Assembly: GCA_033026295.1 (NCBI GenBank)
Contig: CM065173.1
Coordinates: forward strand, 1,054,001-1,118,000
Source: Channa striata
Lineage: Eukaryota > Chordata > Actinopteri > Anabantiformes > Channidae
Reading direction: 5' to 3'
DNA: 64,000 bases
The notes under the pieces were generated by a model. The model made no database searches. It saw only the letters and a program-made list of their open reading frames with translations, and was not told the origin of the DNA. Shown one piece after another: positions 12,492 to 23,800 of the stretch. Positions within the stretch are counted from its first letter, which is position 1. Each line of letters opens with the position of its first letter. Position numbers and translations under genes: made by a program.

Positions 12492-12835
12492 TTGGTTAGA
12501 AACATTTTGCTACTTATCCAAGCAGCTTCTTCAGTCTGAATAAAAGTTGGAACAGTATCCTGCAGAGTGAGCCTTCGGTCCACCCTGGCCTGAATAGGCT
12601 TGGTAAGGTGGGAAATGGGAACAGAGTGGAGTCATCACCATATAAGGATAATGACCCTAAACCCCTAAGATGGTGGTCGATAGATGTGGCCCTCTTGGTG
12701 GATATGTGAAGTGGTCTTAATCTTCCTGGGGATGGATTAAAGGGCAGCATGAAAAATGGGAGTGTTGGTGGGTTTGATGTGAACAGGTACGTGGTGTTTT
12801 CTGAAGATCCTTTTTAGCTTCTCTAACACTGCGGC
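12492..12835 (-). mobile_element. Penelope-like element remnant
   Basis: On the minus strand the region starting near 12835 encodes a piece like the linker before the GIY-YIG domain of fish Penelope-like elements (LEKLKRIFRKHHVPVHIKP). It then jumps to the family's 3' region, where a frame reads SLFRPGWTEGSLCRILF and the DNA 'GAAGAAGCTGCTTGGATAAG' appears. The GIY-YIG endonuclease between them is deleted. Identification is from memory of the family's conserved phrases, so confidence is moderate. Confidence 0.55.
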
Positions 12836-12876
12836 CATGAAAGGAACCACCAGGGTTTTCCTTTGACTGTTTATAT

Positions 12877-13071
12877 CAGGGGTGGGCAACCCGGGGTCCT
12901 CGAGGGCTGCAGCCCTGCAGGTTTTCCAACTATCCCCTGCCTACCCACTGCTGATTACCTGGATCAGGTGTGTTCAGTCAATCAGAAGCTGGAGCAGCAG
13001 TGGGTAGGGCGGGGACAGTCGGAAAACCTGCAGGGCTGCAGCCCTTGAGGAGCACAGGTTGCCCACCCCTG
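12877..13071. mobile_element. hAT-superfamily MITE, complete (195 bp)
   Basis: The element starts CAGGGGTGGGCAACC and ends GGTTGCCCACCCCTG. The terminal inverted repeats run about 50 bp per side with few mismatches, including the inner CTGCAGGGCTGCAGCCCT-like block. It is flanked by identical 8-bp duplications GTTTATAT (12869-12876 and 13072-13079). CAGGGG-type ends with an 8-bp duplication are the hAT signature. It has no coding capacity, so transposase would come from elsewhere. The clean duplication suggests a fairly recent insertion. Confidence 0.93.
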
Positions 13072-13344
13072 GTTTATATGTTTCAGTACTAGTGACTATA
13101 TGATTTAAGATTTAACAAGATCAATATGTTGACAGAGAATTTAGGCCAATTGCAGTTACATTCCCTGTAAAACTATATTTGTAAGAGCAGTTTAGTTGTG
13201 TATGAACAAACGAGACAAGGATTTATCATTGATGGAACAGTTACCATGGTTACATTACTTTTACCTGTGGTTACATTAATATTACCACAACAACATATGT
13301 TTGCAAATTACTTCAACAATCCAAACATATTAGTAATGACTTTG

Positions 13345-13388
13345 TTGTGAATGGGTGCTATATAAATAAAGTTGAATTGAATTGATCT
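13345..13388 (+). repeat. L2-B-type 3' terminus
   Basis: 'GCTATATAAATAAAGTTGAA' followed by TTGAATTG is the very 3' end of L2-B copies. It carries an AATAAA signal. Almost nothing else of the element is present. Confidence 0.6.
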
Positions 13389-16300
13389 CACAGTCCAAAC
13401 TTTTCAAAATCATTTTGCAATTTTTGTGACAGCCAGCATCTCTGTGCACGCTGGTGCAGCTAGACGCCATGCGGACGGGCAGAATACAAAATTACTGCGA
13501 GGTTTGCATCATAAGCAGGTGGAGTTGGGGCGGGAGTCAGTAATGACCAATTACATCAGTTCCTTTTATCCACTTTAGGAGTAGCAAGTGGGGCAGAGAG
13601 ACTAAGGTCTCAGAAATAAAGTGGGAATTTTCAAATGTCAAAGATAAAGTTGACATGCAGCTGCAGAGTAAAGTCAGCAGGACTTTGGAAAGACACCAAG
13701 AGTTGATTCTGATCAGACCAAACAACAAACTTTATCCACTTAAATTATAACAGCAATCCTACTGTTAGTTATAAGCTCTGCAAAAAGCATGCCTGTCTGT
13801 CCGAGAGACCTGAAATTCTCCAGGAAACCTGAAATCCAGCAGGAGCTGAAGAAGCAGAGGTACAGAAAAGAAAAAAAACAACAACAACAACAAAATGCAC
13901 AAGTCATCAGTGCTGATCGGTGACCAGTCCAGTACACAGCTGTGTGAACTCACTCCTGAATTGCTGCGACTGGATGGTTTTCAGCTGGTGAGGGCAGACA
14001 GACTGAAGGAAGAAACAGTGCATGAAGAAATGCTGCCACACATCTGTAGTTTCTGCTGCACTGGACTAGTCCAGCAGTGGAGACTATAGTCTGCAGTTTT
14101 TTAAACTCAACATAAGACTCAAATCATAAAAACTTTCCTTTCTCCGGTTCACAGTTTAGAACAGCTTCTGTAAATATTGTACCTTGATATCGATTCCTCC
14201 TGTATATTTCCTGCAGACATATAAATAATTGTCGAGGTTCTGCTGCTGCTAAAGTCCCACACATACTATGTTAATCAGAGTGCTTATGAAGCGCAAATAT
14301 CTTTTCTGCTGCTGGGTGACAAACACATTGGTTTAGGCAACTGAAAAGGAAACGGAAGAGCAGTATGGACATTGCTGCAGAACTTTGGCTTACAGAGATA
14401 TTTCTGGTAAAGAGAACACACTTGACTTAACTCATGTGTGTGCGCACACCAGTGCCAAGTGATGGCACTGCGTCTTGCCGTAAAGGGGGTCGGAGGAGGT
14501 AAATGGCATAACAGCTGCATTTGAACAAAGCCTGGCTTTGTGCCTCCAGTCTGTCTTCCACACCTGGCTGCTGCCTGTGCGCACCAATGAAGAGCTAATT
14601 AAAGTAGCAAACAACTGGCAGCAGTAATTCACAGTGACAAGGTTGAAAATAGTGGCTCCCGTGTTTCACATCATTCTGGTCAGCAGCTACAATGCTAACG
14701 TGTCCATCAGTGGGCATCTCTGTTTGACACCAGTTTGTCCTTCTTTCGATGATTGGTCAGTGTTGATTGGCTGTGCCGATGAAAGTCAGCAGATAGCAAT
14801 CTGGACATGTCTCCAGTCTGTTACAGGGCTAACACAGAGAAACAGAAAGTATGGACAAAGATTCATTGATCCAAATTCCTGTTTATGGTTGCTACAGTCC
14901 CTGGCAAGGGTGGTAATCTAGCCAGTCCAGTATGCGTGGTTATGAGCACCAGGAGCACATCTGGCTGCCTGTCTCCCATTGGTGTTGTCCTGTTGGCACA
15001 TTACAGTACGGTGCCCACACACTCACACACCCTATTTATTCTGCCTTGACTGCCAGGGCAGCTACTCCTTAAACCCAATCACAAAGTGTGTTACTGACGC
15101 AGAGCCGTCCCTGTAGGAGCAATTACATGGCCAGTCCTGTTTAATTTCATGCGGTCAAGGCTGCTGCCGCTGCTGCAGGGACTGAAAGCCAGCAGCCGAC
15201 GAACCTCCTGCTGGGAACGCCACGGTGTGCCGGGAGAAGAGAAAATGGAAAAGTCAAAATAGCAAAGGAATCAGTGTCTTGTAAAGCTGCTGGAGTTCAG
15301 TCTGTGTGTTTAATTTCAGATCAGCGTTGATATTTTTCATGTGCCTGAACATTAGAGCTTAGGATAATTAGACAGATTCCTCCCCCAAGCAGGAAACATA
15401 AAGAAAAAAGCGTCTTCTGAAAGATGATTCATGACCATGTTGCTCCGTCTGACAATTCCTAATTTCCTTTGGCTACCATGTTTCTACAAGATGAGCTCTA
15501 TAAAATCTAATGGCTGAATTCAAATAAGCTTTGTATGGATATTCACCATCCCCAGAAACGTCTCTGTAATGGTTGTTGTGCACCTCTTGTGAATTGAATT
15601 CCTATTAGCCTGTGCTATTTTCTATTTCACACCTGGCTGTGTAGCGATATGCGATGGTCAGTCAATCTGAGTCTATGATGATATAAAACAAGACAAAAAA
15701 CAGGCCTAATCAGTGGCAGGGAACCTCTGGAGTGTTTGTTGGCTGTTTGCTTTGTCTTCAGGCTTATGTAATGCAAATGGGCATAAAAGAGGACACGGAG
15801 ACAGTGCAAGCAAGGCTGACTGAGATAAAAGAGAAAGGTGGCAGGTTTTCTTTTTTCGTTTCATACCTCCAGGGACTCAGCATGTCAGGTCGTTAGCACT
15901 GAGCTCACGAGATGGAGCTAATAGAGGAAGTGAAACAGAATAACACCCAGCTTCCACTGACTGAGTTTGATACTCTGAGTGTGAACACAAAGGCTCTGTG
16001 ACATCTCCGTCATCAAATGGACACTGGGTGAAGTTTGATTAAAATCAGTCCCCATCACTGACCCCTGTCCTCCTCTGTCAGCTGCTGAGCAGGACTCTGC
16101 TAAAGGGTCGTGTCTGGTCTGGACTGTGAGTGTCCACCAGAACTGTGGCACATTAGGTTGAACAGTTTTAGATGCAGTACATCCAGCGTTTTCTAACTTC
16201 CAGCTTTAGGTAGATGTAAACTAACGTGTTTGTAGCAGTTAGCCGACAGGCTTGTTGTGGTGAAAACGTGATGGTGGATGGGGGACTGAGGTCACAGCAT

Positions 16301-16655
16301 GTTTCTGATCGTTTGACGAGTGTATGGATCATTTACTTATAAATCGTTAATTTACGGAGCAATTTTAAGCTGCTACCCAAAGGAGCTCTGAGTGGGGTCG
16401 ACAGACATTAATTTCTAAGTAGAAATAAGTGAAGTAAAATAAAGATGCTTTATGTCACAGTAAACAGTGATTTAGCTAAAGTTGCGGTCTTAAAAAAAAT
16501 CCATAGACCGTCCTGTCTGAGACCAAGACAAGACAGAGTAAGAGTGTTCAAAACGAGTGAGGACATCCTAAATCCTATCAATGTGCTGTGTGAAGATGTG
16601 CATTGAACAAGCTGACAGGAGAATGTCTGGAGTCAAGAATAGAACCAGAAAGAAG
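13389..16655. other. Unique-looking stretch, no gene recognised
   Basis: Longest repeat-poor block of the window apart from a short degraded SINE-like piece at about 14795-14850 (minus strand, 'TCTCCAGTCTGTTACAGGGC'). The stretch at about 15040-15200 is GC-richer, without a credible frame. It could include non-coding regulatory sequence, but nothing in the bases alone proves that. Confidence 0.4.
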
Positions 16656-16656
16656 A

Positions 16657-16835
16657 ATTCAGTCAATTCAACTTTATTTATATATCACAAATATACAACA
16701 AATCCCCCTTGAGCAGCTATAGGCAACAGTGGAGAGGAAAAACTCCCTTTAACAGAAGAAACCTCCAGCAGAACCAGGCTCAGGGTGGGCGGACATCTGC
16801 CTTGATGGGTTGGACTGAGTGGAAGTAGTGAACAT
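16657..16835 (-). repeat. L2-B 3' end, 5'-truncated
   Basis: Plus strand reads 'TCAATTCAACTTTATTTATA', then the conserved GCAACAGTGGAGAGGAAAAA, AACCTCCAGCAGAACCAGG and CATCTGCCTTGA blocks seen in the L2-B copy at 62.83 kb. An internal deletion removes the segment around 'CAAGGCACTTTACATAATAA'. Confidence 0.8.
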
Positions 16836-16839
16836 GTTC

Positions 16840-18460
16840 ATGAAATGTAACTGTTCACACCTTTCTAGATGTTTACATGGTTTTATGTCATGTTTATATA
16901 TTCGGTTGTTGCGCTGCTGCTCTATTCAGTCTTTAGTGTATCATTTTGTTTTCACTGTGTTTTGAAAAACACCACTCAATGTTTTGAGATGTGGTTTTCA
17001 ACGTATAATTTTTGGTTCCAATAGAAAATTTAAAAACTATGACAATAAGAAAAGGTTAGTTTTGTTAGCAGACTAGTTCCAAATGTCATACACATTCTTG
17101 TCAAGAAATAAACCCATGTCCACGTCTATCAAATACTTCCTCATCTGTCTAGAAAACACAGGAACCCCAGAGGCTCCAAATATTTCTTTTGTCATTGAAA
17201 TTCTGTGTTGTCTTTGTGTTGTGAATTGTAGAAAACATGCATTTAATATCTGTTTCTAAGTTTCTAAGTTTCTAAGTCTTGTGTGTATCTGCAGAAACAA
17301 ATATGGGGTGTCCAGAGTTTTTACAATGGGAGCAAGTTTTGCTCAAGATAAAAAGCTAATAAAAACACATGTTATAATTACAATCAACTTATATCTATGC
17401 AATCTTAAAATCTTTAGAACATTTTTAAGTTTTTAAACTATCCCTCTCACTCACAACCTACCAAAACTTAGTATCAGCACAAAAAGTGCATGATAATAAA
17501 TGAAACAGTGACGTGGCATAAGAGGAGAAGGAAAAGGAAAGCCAAAGAAAATTAAAGTACATGAGACAAGTTCACATGACTCTGAACATGACATATGATG
17601 CATTAAATACATGTTTATCTGTTGTTTTGTCTGAGAAGAGTGTCCCCCTTTTGAAAAGCAGGTATTGACACCCCAAGACTCCCATCCTGTGCTTTTCTAT
17701 GGCGATTAGACAACATCTGTAAAGGATAGTTTCGTGCATTTTCAAAATTATTATGTGTCCACATAAATGTTGTCCACAACCAAATTCCCAAAGTCAGTTA
17801 TGTCACCAACTATATGATAATATTTATGAAAAATATTATAATAATATCATATAATGGTAATTATTATTATTATTGTTGTTGTTGTTGTTGTTGTTGTTAT
17901 TATATGTAAAGTATTATAGCAATATTACAATAATATTTAAAACAAGTATTGTTGAAACAATGAGTGTTGAGCACATCTTTTAATGCAGCACGTGGAGTCT
18001 TTTTCTTGCCATTTCTATTGTCTCCTCCTTGTCAGAACTGCAGCTGAAAAACGCCAGCAAGTGGCTTTTAATGGAACTTTTTATGATCGAAGATGCATAT
18101 TTGTCTGAACTTCCTCTCATCCAGTTCAACAGCTACAAGATCTGAGTTGAAAAGAGGTGAAGTCAGCGTCTGCCAAATGATGGAATGAGAGTGAAGCAGA
18201 TGTGCCATTTTTGGCGGCTGATGCAGAAAAATAGGACAGCAGCTCTCACTGCTGTGTGTGGGGGTGTGTGTATATGTTAGAGGAAATAACTGTTTATCAA
18301 TCTGAGCCAAATTGGTTTTGGAATCAGTGCATCCAACACACACACATGGTTTTAATGTATGGATTTATTTAAAGGGAAAAGCAGGTGATTTTTCTGCTTT
18401 ATTGTCCTAGAAACGTACACAGTTGAAACACATGACATGAAACATTAACATTGTGATCGG
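16840..18460. other. AT-rich unique stretch with trinucleotide repeat
   Basis: No mobile element or exon recognised. Contains a triplicated TTTCTAAG-type unit at about 17263-17288 and an ATT/GTT microsatellite at about 17862-17900 within a very AT-rich block (17810-17950). Confidence 0.5.
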
Positions 18461-18466
18461 GAAAAT

Positions 18467-19385
18467 ATGGAAATCATAAAATTTGGAACAAGGTGGGTAG
18501 GGGAGGCAATGCCCCTCTCACCTCTCACCATCAAAGAGGGAGATGTCAATGGGCTGTTTAGAAGGCTGAAAACTCACAAAGCTGCAGCCCCAGACTCCGT
18601 CTGCCCCTCCACCCTTAAGCTCTGTGCCAATCAGCTGTCCCCAGTGTTCACAGACATTTTTATCACATCACCTGAGACCTGTCATGTACCAGTCTGCATT
18701 AAGGCTTCAACCATCATCCCAGCCCCCAAAAAGCTGAGGATCACAGGACTCAATCACTACAGACCCACTGCCCTGACTTCTGTGGTCATGAAGTTATTTA
18801 AATCCTCATCTTACCTCACAGACCCCCCTCTGGACCCCCCTGCAGTTCACCCACAAAGCCAGCAGATCTGTAGACGAGGCTGTAAACATGGCACACCACT
18901 TCATCCTCCAGCCTCTGGACTCCCCAGGATCCTAAGTCAGGATACTGTTTGTTCCTTCAACACAATCGTCCCAGCTCTGCTCAGAGACAAACTATCCCAG
19001 CTAAACGTGCCTGACACCATGTGCAGGTGGATCACGGACTTCCTGACAGACAGACGGCAGATCGTGAGGCTGGGGGAGCATGTCTCAGACTCGCTGACCG
19101 TCAGCACTGGATCCCCCCAAGGCTGCGTCCTCAGCTGCACATCTGGACAACAGTGTATAAACTCTTGAAGTTTTGCAGATGACACCTCCCTCATCGGCCT
19201 CATCTCTGATGGAGATGAGTTGGTCTACAGGAGTGAGATGGATTTTTATTGATTATATTATTTCTGTCCATATTTCACATTGTGTCACATCTTTGCACTT
19301 TAACTTTTTGCTGTAGATTTTGTGTTTGCACCGGACACAAAGACTCATTCATGGTACTGTTAATAAACAGCTTTCTAATTCTGAT
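18467..19385 (+). mobile_element. Rex1/CR1-like non-LTR retrotransposon, reverse transcriptase with deletions
   Basis: A 234-codon plus-strand frame (18467-19168) encodes part of a jockey-superfamily reverse transcriptase. Visible parts include KTHKAAAPDSVCPSTLKLCA (normally K-AAGPDGv--r-LK-CA), PAPKKLRITGLNHYRP, NTIVPALLRDKLSQL, WITDFLTDRRQ, and STGSPQGCVLS. It stops after an internal deletion. In another frame the catalytic block follows (FADDTSLIGLISDGDE, 19171-19218). Then comes a short 3' untranslated region ('GATTTTGTGTTTGCACCGGA', AATAAACAG) ending near 19385. The ADFS/FNT palm region is also partly lost. Same family as 45.5-46.2 kb and the tail at 36.05 kb. Dead copy without endonuclease. 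Confidence 0.88.
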
Positions 19386-19389
19386 TTAA

Positions 19390-20320
19390 CAGTTGCTTCT
19401 GCTTAGTCATCATCCATTTGTCATCAGCTTACTGCTCATCACTTAGTTGCTCCTAGTGAGTTTTGCATAGCAGCTCCCCCTTCGGTGTGTGTGAAAAAGT
19501 GTTTTAAAGTGCTTTAGAAGCACAGACGATTTGATCGTGATCGTAACACTGATAGAAAACCTGACAGTTTGAATAACATATTAGCGCTTTAATGATAACT
19601 GTAACACAACGTGCCGGTGAGGGAGTATGAGTGTGCACTTTTTGTGTATTTATCTTCTACCTTAACCTTACCCTGACATTTTTGTGCCTGACACCAAAGT
19701 CGTTTTTTCTGTAGACAAAGTTGTTCCTGCAGAATCCGATGGTTGTGCTCCTGGAGCATCCCATAGTAAAGCAAAGGTCACCTCTGGAAGCGCCGTTATC
19801 TGACATTTATTATCTGTGGGATGAGAACGTGTTGGACTGGACACCTGAAGTACGTTCACTTTAAGAAGCATGAATCATTTTATTTAAAAAAATATGTTTT
19901 TGCCGTTGATGCAGAGTTGAGACCCAGTAATGAGTAATAATTTCCAAGTAATAATAATTATTTTAACAGTGACTTGTAAACTGATTTTCTCATTCAATAT
20001 TTTGTCTTCCGTAAAAATCGTAGTGAAAAACATAACACTGTACATCTAGTCTATATTTAAATCATCATCTCCCCTGATACAATACAACATTAGAGAGCAA
20101 CATGTAATCCATGCTGAGATGATCGACATTAGCTTGGTATCTTGAGTTAGTATCTAATATTCTATCTCACATTCCCAAAGCGGTTGAAGTATATCATGAG
20201 CTGCTTCAAAGAATCAGTAATGATTAATTAGGACTCTGGAGGATTCGGTTTCTGTTATAGCTCACAGGCACTTCCAGTTCTTTTTTAGTGATCAGATCAG
20301 AGATCATCCATGCTGAAACC
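19390..20320. other. Unique-looking stretch, nothing recognised
   Basis: No recognised repeat or exon in this AT-rich interval. Confidence 0.4.
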
Positions 20321-20324
20321 ACCT

Positions 20325-20588
20325 GCTCGTCCACCACTGTCAGCTGCAGACATTCTCCGATGACACTGCCGTCGTGTGCTGGGCAGTGATACAGAATGTG
20401 TGATTACACAGTGAATTCGTGCATCACTGATCTACGTTTTTTCTTTCTGTTACGTTTTTTTACTGTATTAATGTACATATGCAAATACAAGATTGTTTAT
20501 TTTTTATCTTTTGATTGCACAGTTAATATTGTAACTTTTGTTTTCTGTTTTTACTGCTGCTGTAACACAAGAATTTCCCCGCAGTGGG
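20325..20588 (+). mobile_element. Rex1 scrap: catalytic motif joined to 3' end
   Basis: The DNA at 20350-20380 encodes LQTFSDDTAVVC, matching the catalytic FSDDTA box of Rex1-type reverse transcriptases. It jumps at once to a Rex1-like 3' untranslated region ending 'AATTTCCCCGCAGTGGGATG', which resembles the Rex1 terminus seen at 25.6 and 60.5 kb. Everything between is deleted. The end merges into L2-A sequence at 20586. Confidence 0.65.
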
Positions 20589-21000
20589 ATGAAGCTGTTG
20601 TCCACCTTCAAGTCACTGCTCTTTGTAGCTCCACCTGTATCACAGCTGACAACTTTGCCTCCTTCTTTCCTAACAAGGTGGCAGCCATCAGCTTCCAGTT
20701 CTCTCCACCAGATGATGACATCGAACGACGCATAACGCTTCACATTCTCAACTCTGTCACAGACCGACATGTCCACCCTCCTCCTCTCGAAAGGCCCAAC
20801 CCCCTGCTCTCTGGATCTGATCCCCTCCACCCTTCTTTAAGCTGGTGCACCTACACTAATACCAGCCGTTACACAGATCATCAACACTTCTCTTACAACA
20901 GGGACCTTTCCCACCTCATACTTGATAGTGTTGCCCCCCTAATACTTGATAGTGTTGCCCCTCTAAAAAGAAGGCAGTTTCTGAATACGTTTCCATGGTA
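20586..21000 (+). mobile_element. L2-A fragment, region upstream of reverse transcriptase
   Basis: In frame with the preceding scrap (open from 20396 to 21088), the DNA encodes DNFASFFPNKVAAIS, FSPPDDDIERR, NSVTDRHVHPPPLERP and YTDHQHFSYNRDLSHL. This is the linker and finger region of L2-A that precedes the 'NYRPVS' block. A 23-bp tandem duplication around 'TACTTGATAGTGTTGCCCC' sits at 20927-20965. The open 230-codon frame here is an accident of joining a Rex1 3' end to L2-A, not a gene. Confidence 0.75.
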
Positions 21001-21124
21001 TAGCTGTATTAATTTAAAGCATATTAGAAAATTTGTTTGGATTTTTTACTTATACAAATTGATTGCAGAACAGTTAATTCATCACTAATAAGCAAAACAA
21101 GAACAACCCCGGTTTTTTTCAGTT

Positions 21125-21735
21125 TTCTGTTTTGAGACTAGTACTGCTGCTGACTTCATGACCTTCTTCAAAACAAAATCAAGCTAATTTCCCAGACCCT
21201 CCCCACAAATACAACAGGGATGAAGCTGTTTGTCCACCTTCAAGTCACTGCTCTTTGTCTAAACTCCACCTGTAAAGATCACAGCATTAATCTGACAACT
21301 TAATCAAACCTCCTTCCAGGTGTCTTTTACAGACCAATATCCAATCTAACAAAATACTTGGTGGCAGCCATCAGCTTCCAGTTCTCTCCACCAGATGATG
21401 ACATCTCTATACTAGTTCTGCTAGATCTTAGTGCTCATTTGACACCATTGATCACAGAATATTATTACAGAGACTAGAACATGTCCACCCTCCTCCTCAT
21501 ACACAAAAGTTAGTTATGGAATTCCACAAGGCTCTGTAAGGCCCAACCCCTTATATCTATCTATGCCTCAAATAAATTAATCTGGATCTGATCCCTTCTC
21601 CACCCTTCTTTTTTCTAACCATATCGCTGGTGCACTGCAAGGAATCTAATACCAGCATTTACCTCACAGATTACACAGATCATCAACACTTCTCTTACAA
21701 CAGGCACCTTTCCCACCTCATTCAAACAGGCCCAG
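21125..21735 (+). mobile_element. Interleaved patchwork of two L2 families
   Basis: Blocks of L2-A, in the same order as the copy at 20586-21000, alternate with short blocks of a second L2 family that looks like L2-B. A blocks include 'CACCTTCAAGTCACTGCTCT', 'CAGCCATCAGCTTCCAGTTC', 'CATGTCCACCCTCCTCCTC' and 'ACAGATCATCAACACTTCTC'. B blocks encode, in this order, TADFMTFFKTK, YRPISNLTK, ILVLLDLSA followed by FDTIDH-like DNA, and SYGIPQGSV. A blocks follow one another almost contiguously, while B blocks are far apart in a normal L2 protein. No frame survives. It may be template switching, repeated conversion or an assembly artefact. Confidence 0.7.
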
Positions 21736-22860
21736 ATTCCTCCACTGTTGAAGAAGCCTTCTCTTGATCCCTCCCTTGTGGAGAATTACAGACCAGTCTC
21801 TGTTCTCCCATTTCTGGCCAAGAACCTGGAACGTGCAGTCTTTAATCAACTCTTAGATTTTCTTTCCCAGAAAAACCTCGTCAATGTCAATGAGTCTGGC
21901 TTCAAGAGTGGTCACTCCATGGAGACGGCACTTCTGACTGTTGTGGAATCCCTTTTTTTAATCTATACCTCTTGCCTGGGCTCTATCATCTGTTCACATG
22001 ACTGTTCCTATCAGAGAAAGACATCTTCAGCTCAACATCTCCAAGACAGAAGTTCTAGTCTTCCCTGCCAAACCTTCGACACAGCACAACAACAGCATGA
22101 ACATTGGATCTGAAGTGATTGTTCCGGCTAAGTCGGCCAGAAATCTGGGGGTCATCATTGACGACCAACTGTGCTTCACGGAACACATCACTCCAGTATC
22201 TAGGTCGTGTGGACTGGCTCTCCACAACATCCGGAAGATCAGACATACCTCTCTGAGTACACGACCCAACTCATTGTGAAGGCATTGATCATATCTCGTC
22301 TAGATTACTGCAACGCGCTGTTGATGGCGTTACCGGCATGAACGACCAAACCCAGCCAAAAAGGACTCACGTAACTCGGCTCTTCAGATCTCTGCACTGG
22401 CTTCCTGTGGCTTCAAGGATTAAGTTCAAAGCTCTGTCTTTTGCCCACAGAGTAGTCAACTCTACGGCTCCGACTTACTTAATCTAATTCATTCAGGTCT
22501 ACAATCCCTCCCGTCCAATGCGTTCGGCCAGCGAACGACGTCTGGTGGTCCCACCACACAGAAGACACAAAGGGAAACTCTTCAGCTGAGGTTTTTCCAT
22601 GATCGTGGAATGAGCTGCCAAACTCTGCGCTCAGCGACCTCACTCTCTACATTTAAAAGACTGCTGAAAACAGAACTCTTCAGTATCTTCCTTTGCAATT
22701 TAAAAAACACTTTCTGCTCTTTCTCGTACTTGCATCTCCTGAAACAGAAACACTTCTTTGATAGCACTTTACTTTGATGTTTTCCTCCTTAACATTTTTT
22801 GCTGCCTTGTACCTCACTTGTAAGTCACTTTGGATAAAAGAGTGGTAAATGTAAAAGATG
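21736..22860 (+). mobile_element. L2-A non-LTR retrotransposon, reverse transcriptase to 3' end
   Basis: An open stretch (21748-22113) encodes KKPSLDPSLVENYRPVSVLP, LERAVFNQLLDFLS and SGFKSGHSMETALL. It then deletes most of the palm (no YADD) and rejoins at IYTSCLGSIICSH. The next frame (21998-22279) reads RERHLQLNISKTEVLVFPAK and KSARNLGVIIDDQLCFTEHI. C-terminal pieces follow in broken frames, including ISRLDYCNALL, LHWLP-like DNA and a 'CCAGCGAACGACGTCTGGTG' block. The 3' tail 'AGTCACTTTGGATAAAAGAG' ends near 22855. The copy is inactive but is the longest L2-A member here. Confidence 0.88.
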
Positions 22861-23515
22861 AAAGTCTTATCCTAACATTTTGTCTCGTAACTAATTTGTT
22901 TCCTAATGATGTGAACAATGAAACCAACATGTCTTTGTAAAAATTATAAGTGTTTTCTCAATTTTTCTCTGTAAAATTAGGTTTTAATCTCTCTCTCCCG
23001 CCTCCTGGGGCCTTGTTTAATTATGATTGATAATTATGATTGAACTCTCCACAAAGACAAGTTCAACAAAGCATTTTTTTTCTACTCTAATTCTATTTCT
23101 GTGTGTCTCTCATTACCATTCACTGGCCATTCTAATCTGACTGACTTCTCCTGTCACATCACCTACAGAAACAATCAAGCCAATGTCAGCCATACACGCT
23201 GTCTTTATTCGAATAAATGGAGGGGACGAAGTCTACTGGTTCCTCTCATTGGGTTTTCATTTAAATTTTGTTAAAATATCAGCAGCTCCAACTTAAAAAA
23301 TAAAATCTTACAATGTCCTGAAGTCAGGATGGGGGAAACAGCACCAGTCAAAACAAGACATGAAGAGGCTTAACAAGGATCACCAAGCTTCATTTGTATG
23401 TGACATTGTATGAGTATTCACTGCTACTTTGTGTGAAGAATTAGTGACGTAAGCAAACCTTTGGAGAAGTGTAAGTGCAGTTTCAGTGGAAGAACTGACA
23501 AAAAACACACCACTG
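22861..23515. other. Unique-looking stretch, nothing recognised
   Basis: AT-rich. A 13-bp tandem duplication of TAATTATGATTGA lies at about 23019-23044. Confidence 0.4.
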
Positions 23516-23520
23516 CAACT

Positions 23521-23800
23521 ATCCATCCATTGCTGTTTGGATTGTTCAGGCTCATGGGGGACTGAAATCTATTGAAGCTCTCATGTGAAGGTCTCTACTC
23601 AGTCTCCACACAGAGGTTTCTTCCGTTAAAGGGAGTTTTTCCTCTCCACTGTTGCCTATGGCTTGCTCAAGAGGGATTTGTTGGCTTTTCTCTAAATGCT
23701 TGTATAGTCTGGACTTTATTATGTAAAGTGCCTTGAGATGACCCTATTGTAAATTGGCAACATATAAATAAAGTTGAATTGAATTAAATTGAATAACTTC
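23521..23800 (+). repeat. L2-B 3' end (23580-23800) with adjoining SINE scrap
   Basis: 23580-23800 is a plus-strand L2-B 3' end: 'AGAGGTTTCTTCCGTTAAAG', 'GAGTTTTTCCTCTCCACTGT', 'GTAAAGTGCCTTGAGATGA' and the terminal 'ATAAATAAAGTTGAATTG'. Just before it (23521-23575), a minus-strand 'ATCCATCCATTGCTGTTTGG' piece resembles the tail of the GATGGATGG SINE family. Confidence 0.8.

Noticed and set aside
17862..17900. Tandem array that might be CRISPR-like
   Set aside because: It is a simple trinucleotide microsatellite without spacers; no CRISPR structure exists in the window and the genome is eukaryotic.
20396..21088. 230-codon open frame
   Set aside because: It runs across the join of a Rex1 3' untranslated end and L2-A sequence; the openness is accidental, though part of it is L2-A coding sequence.
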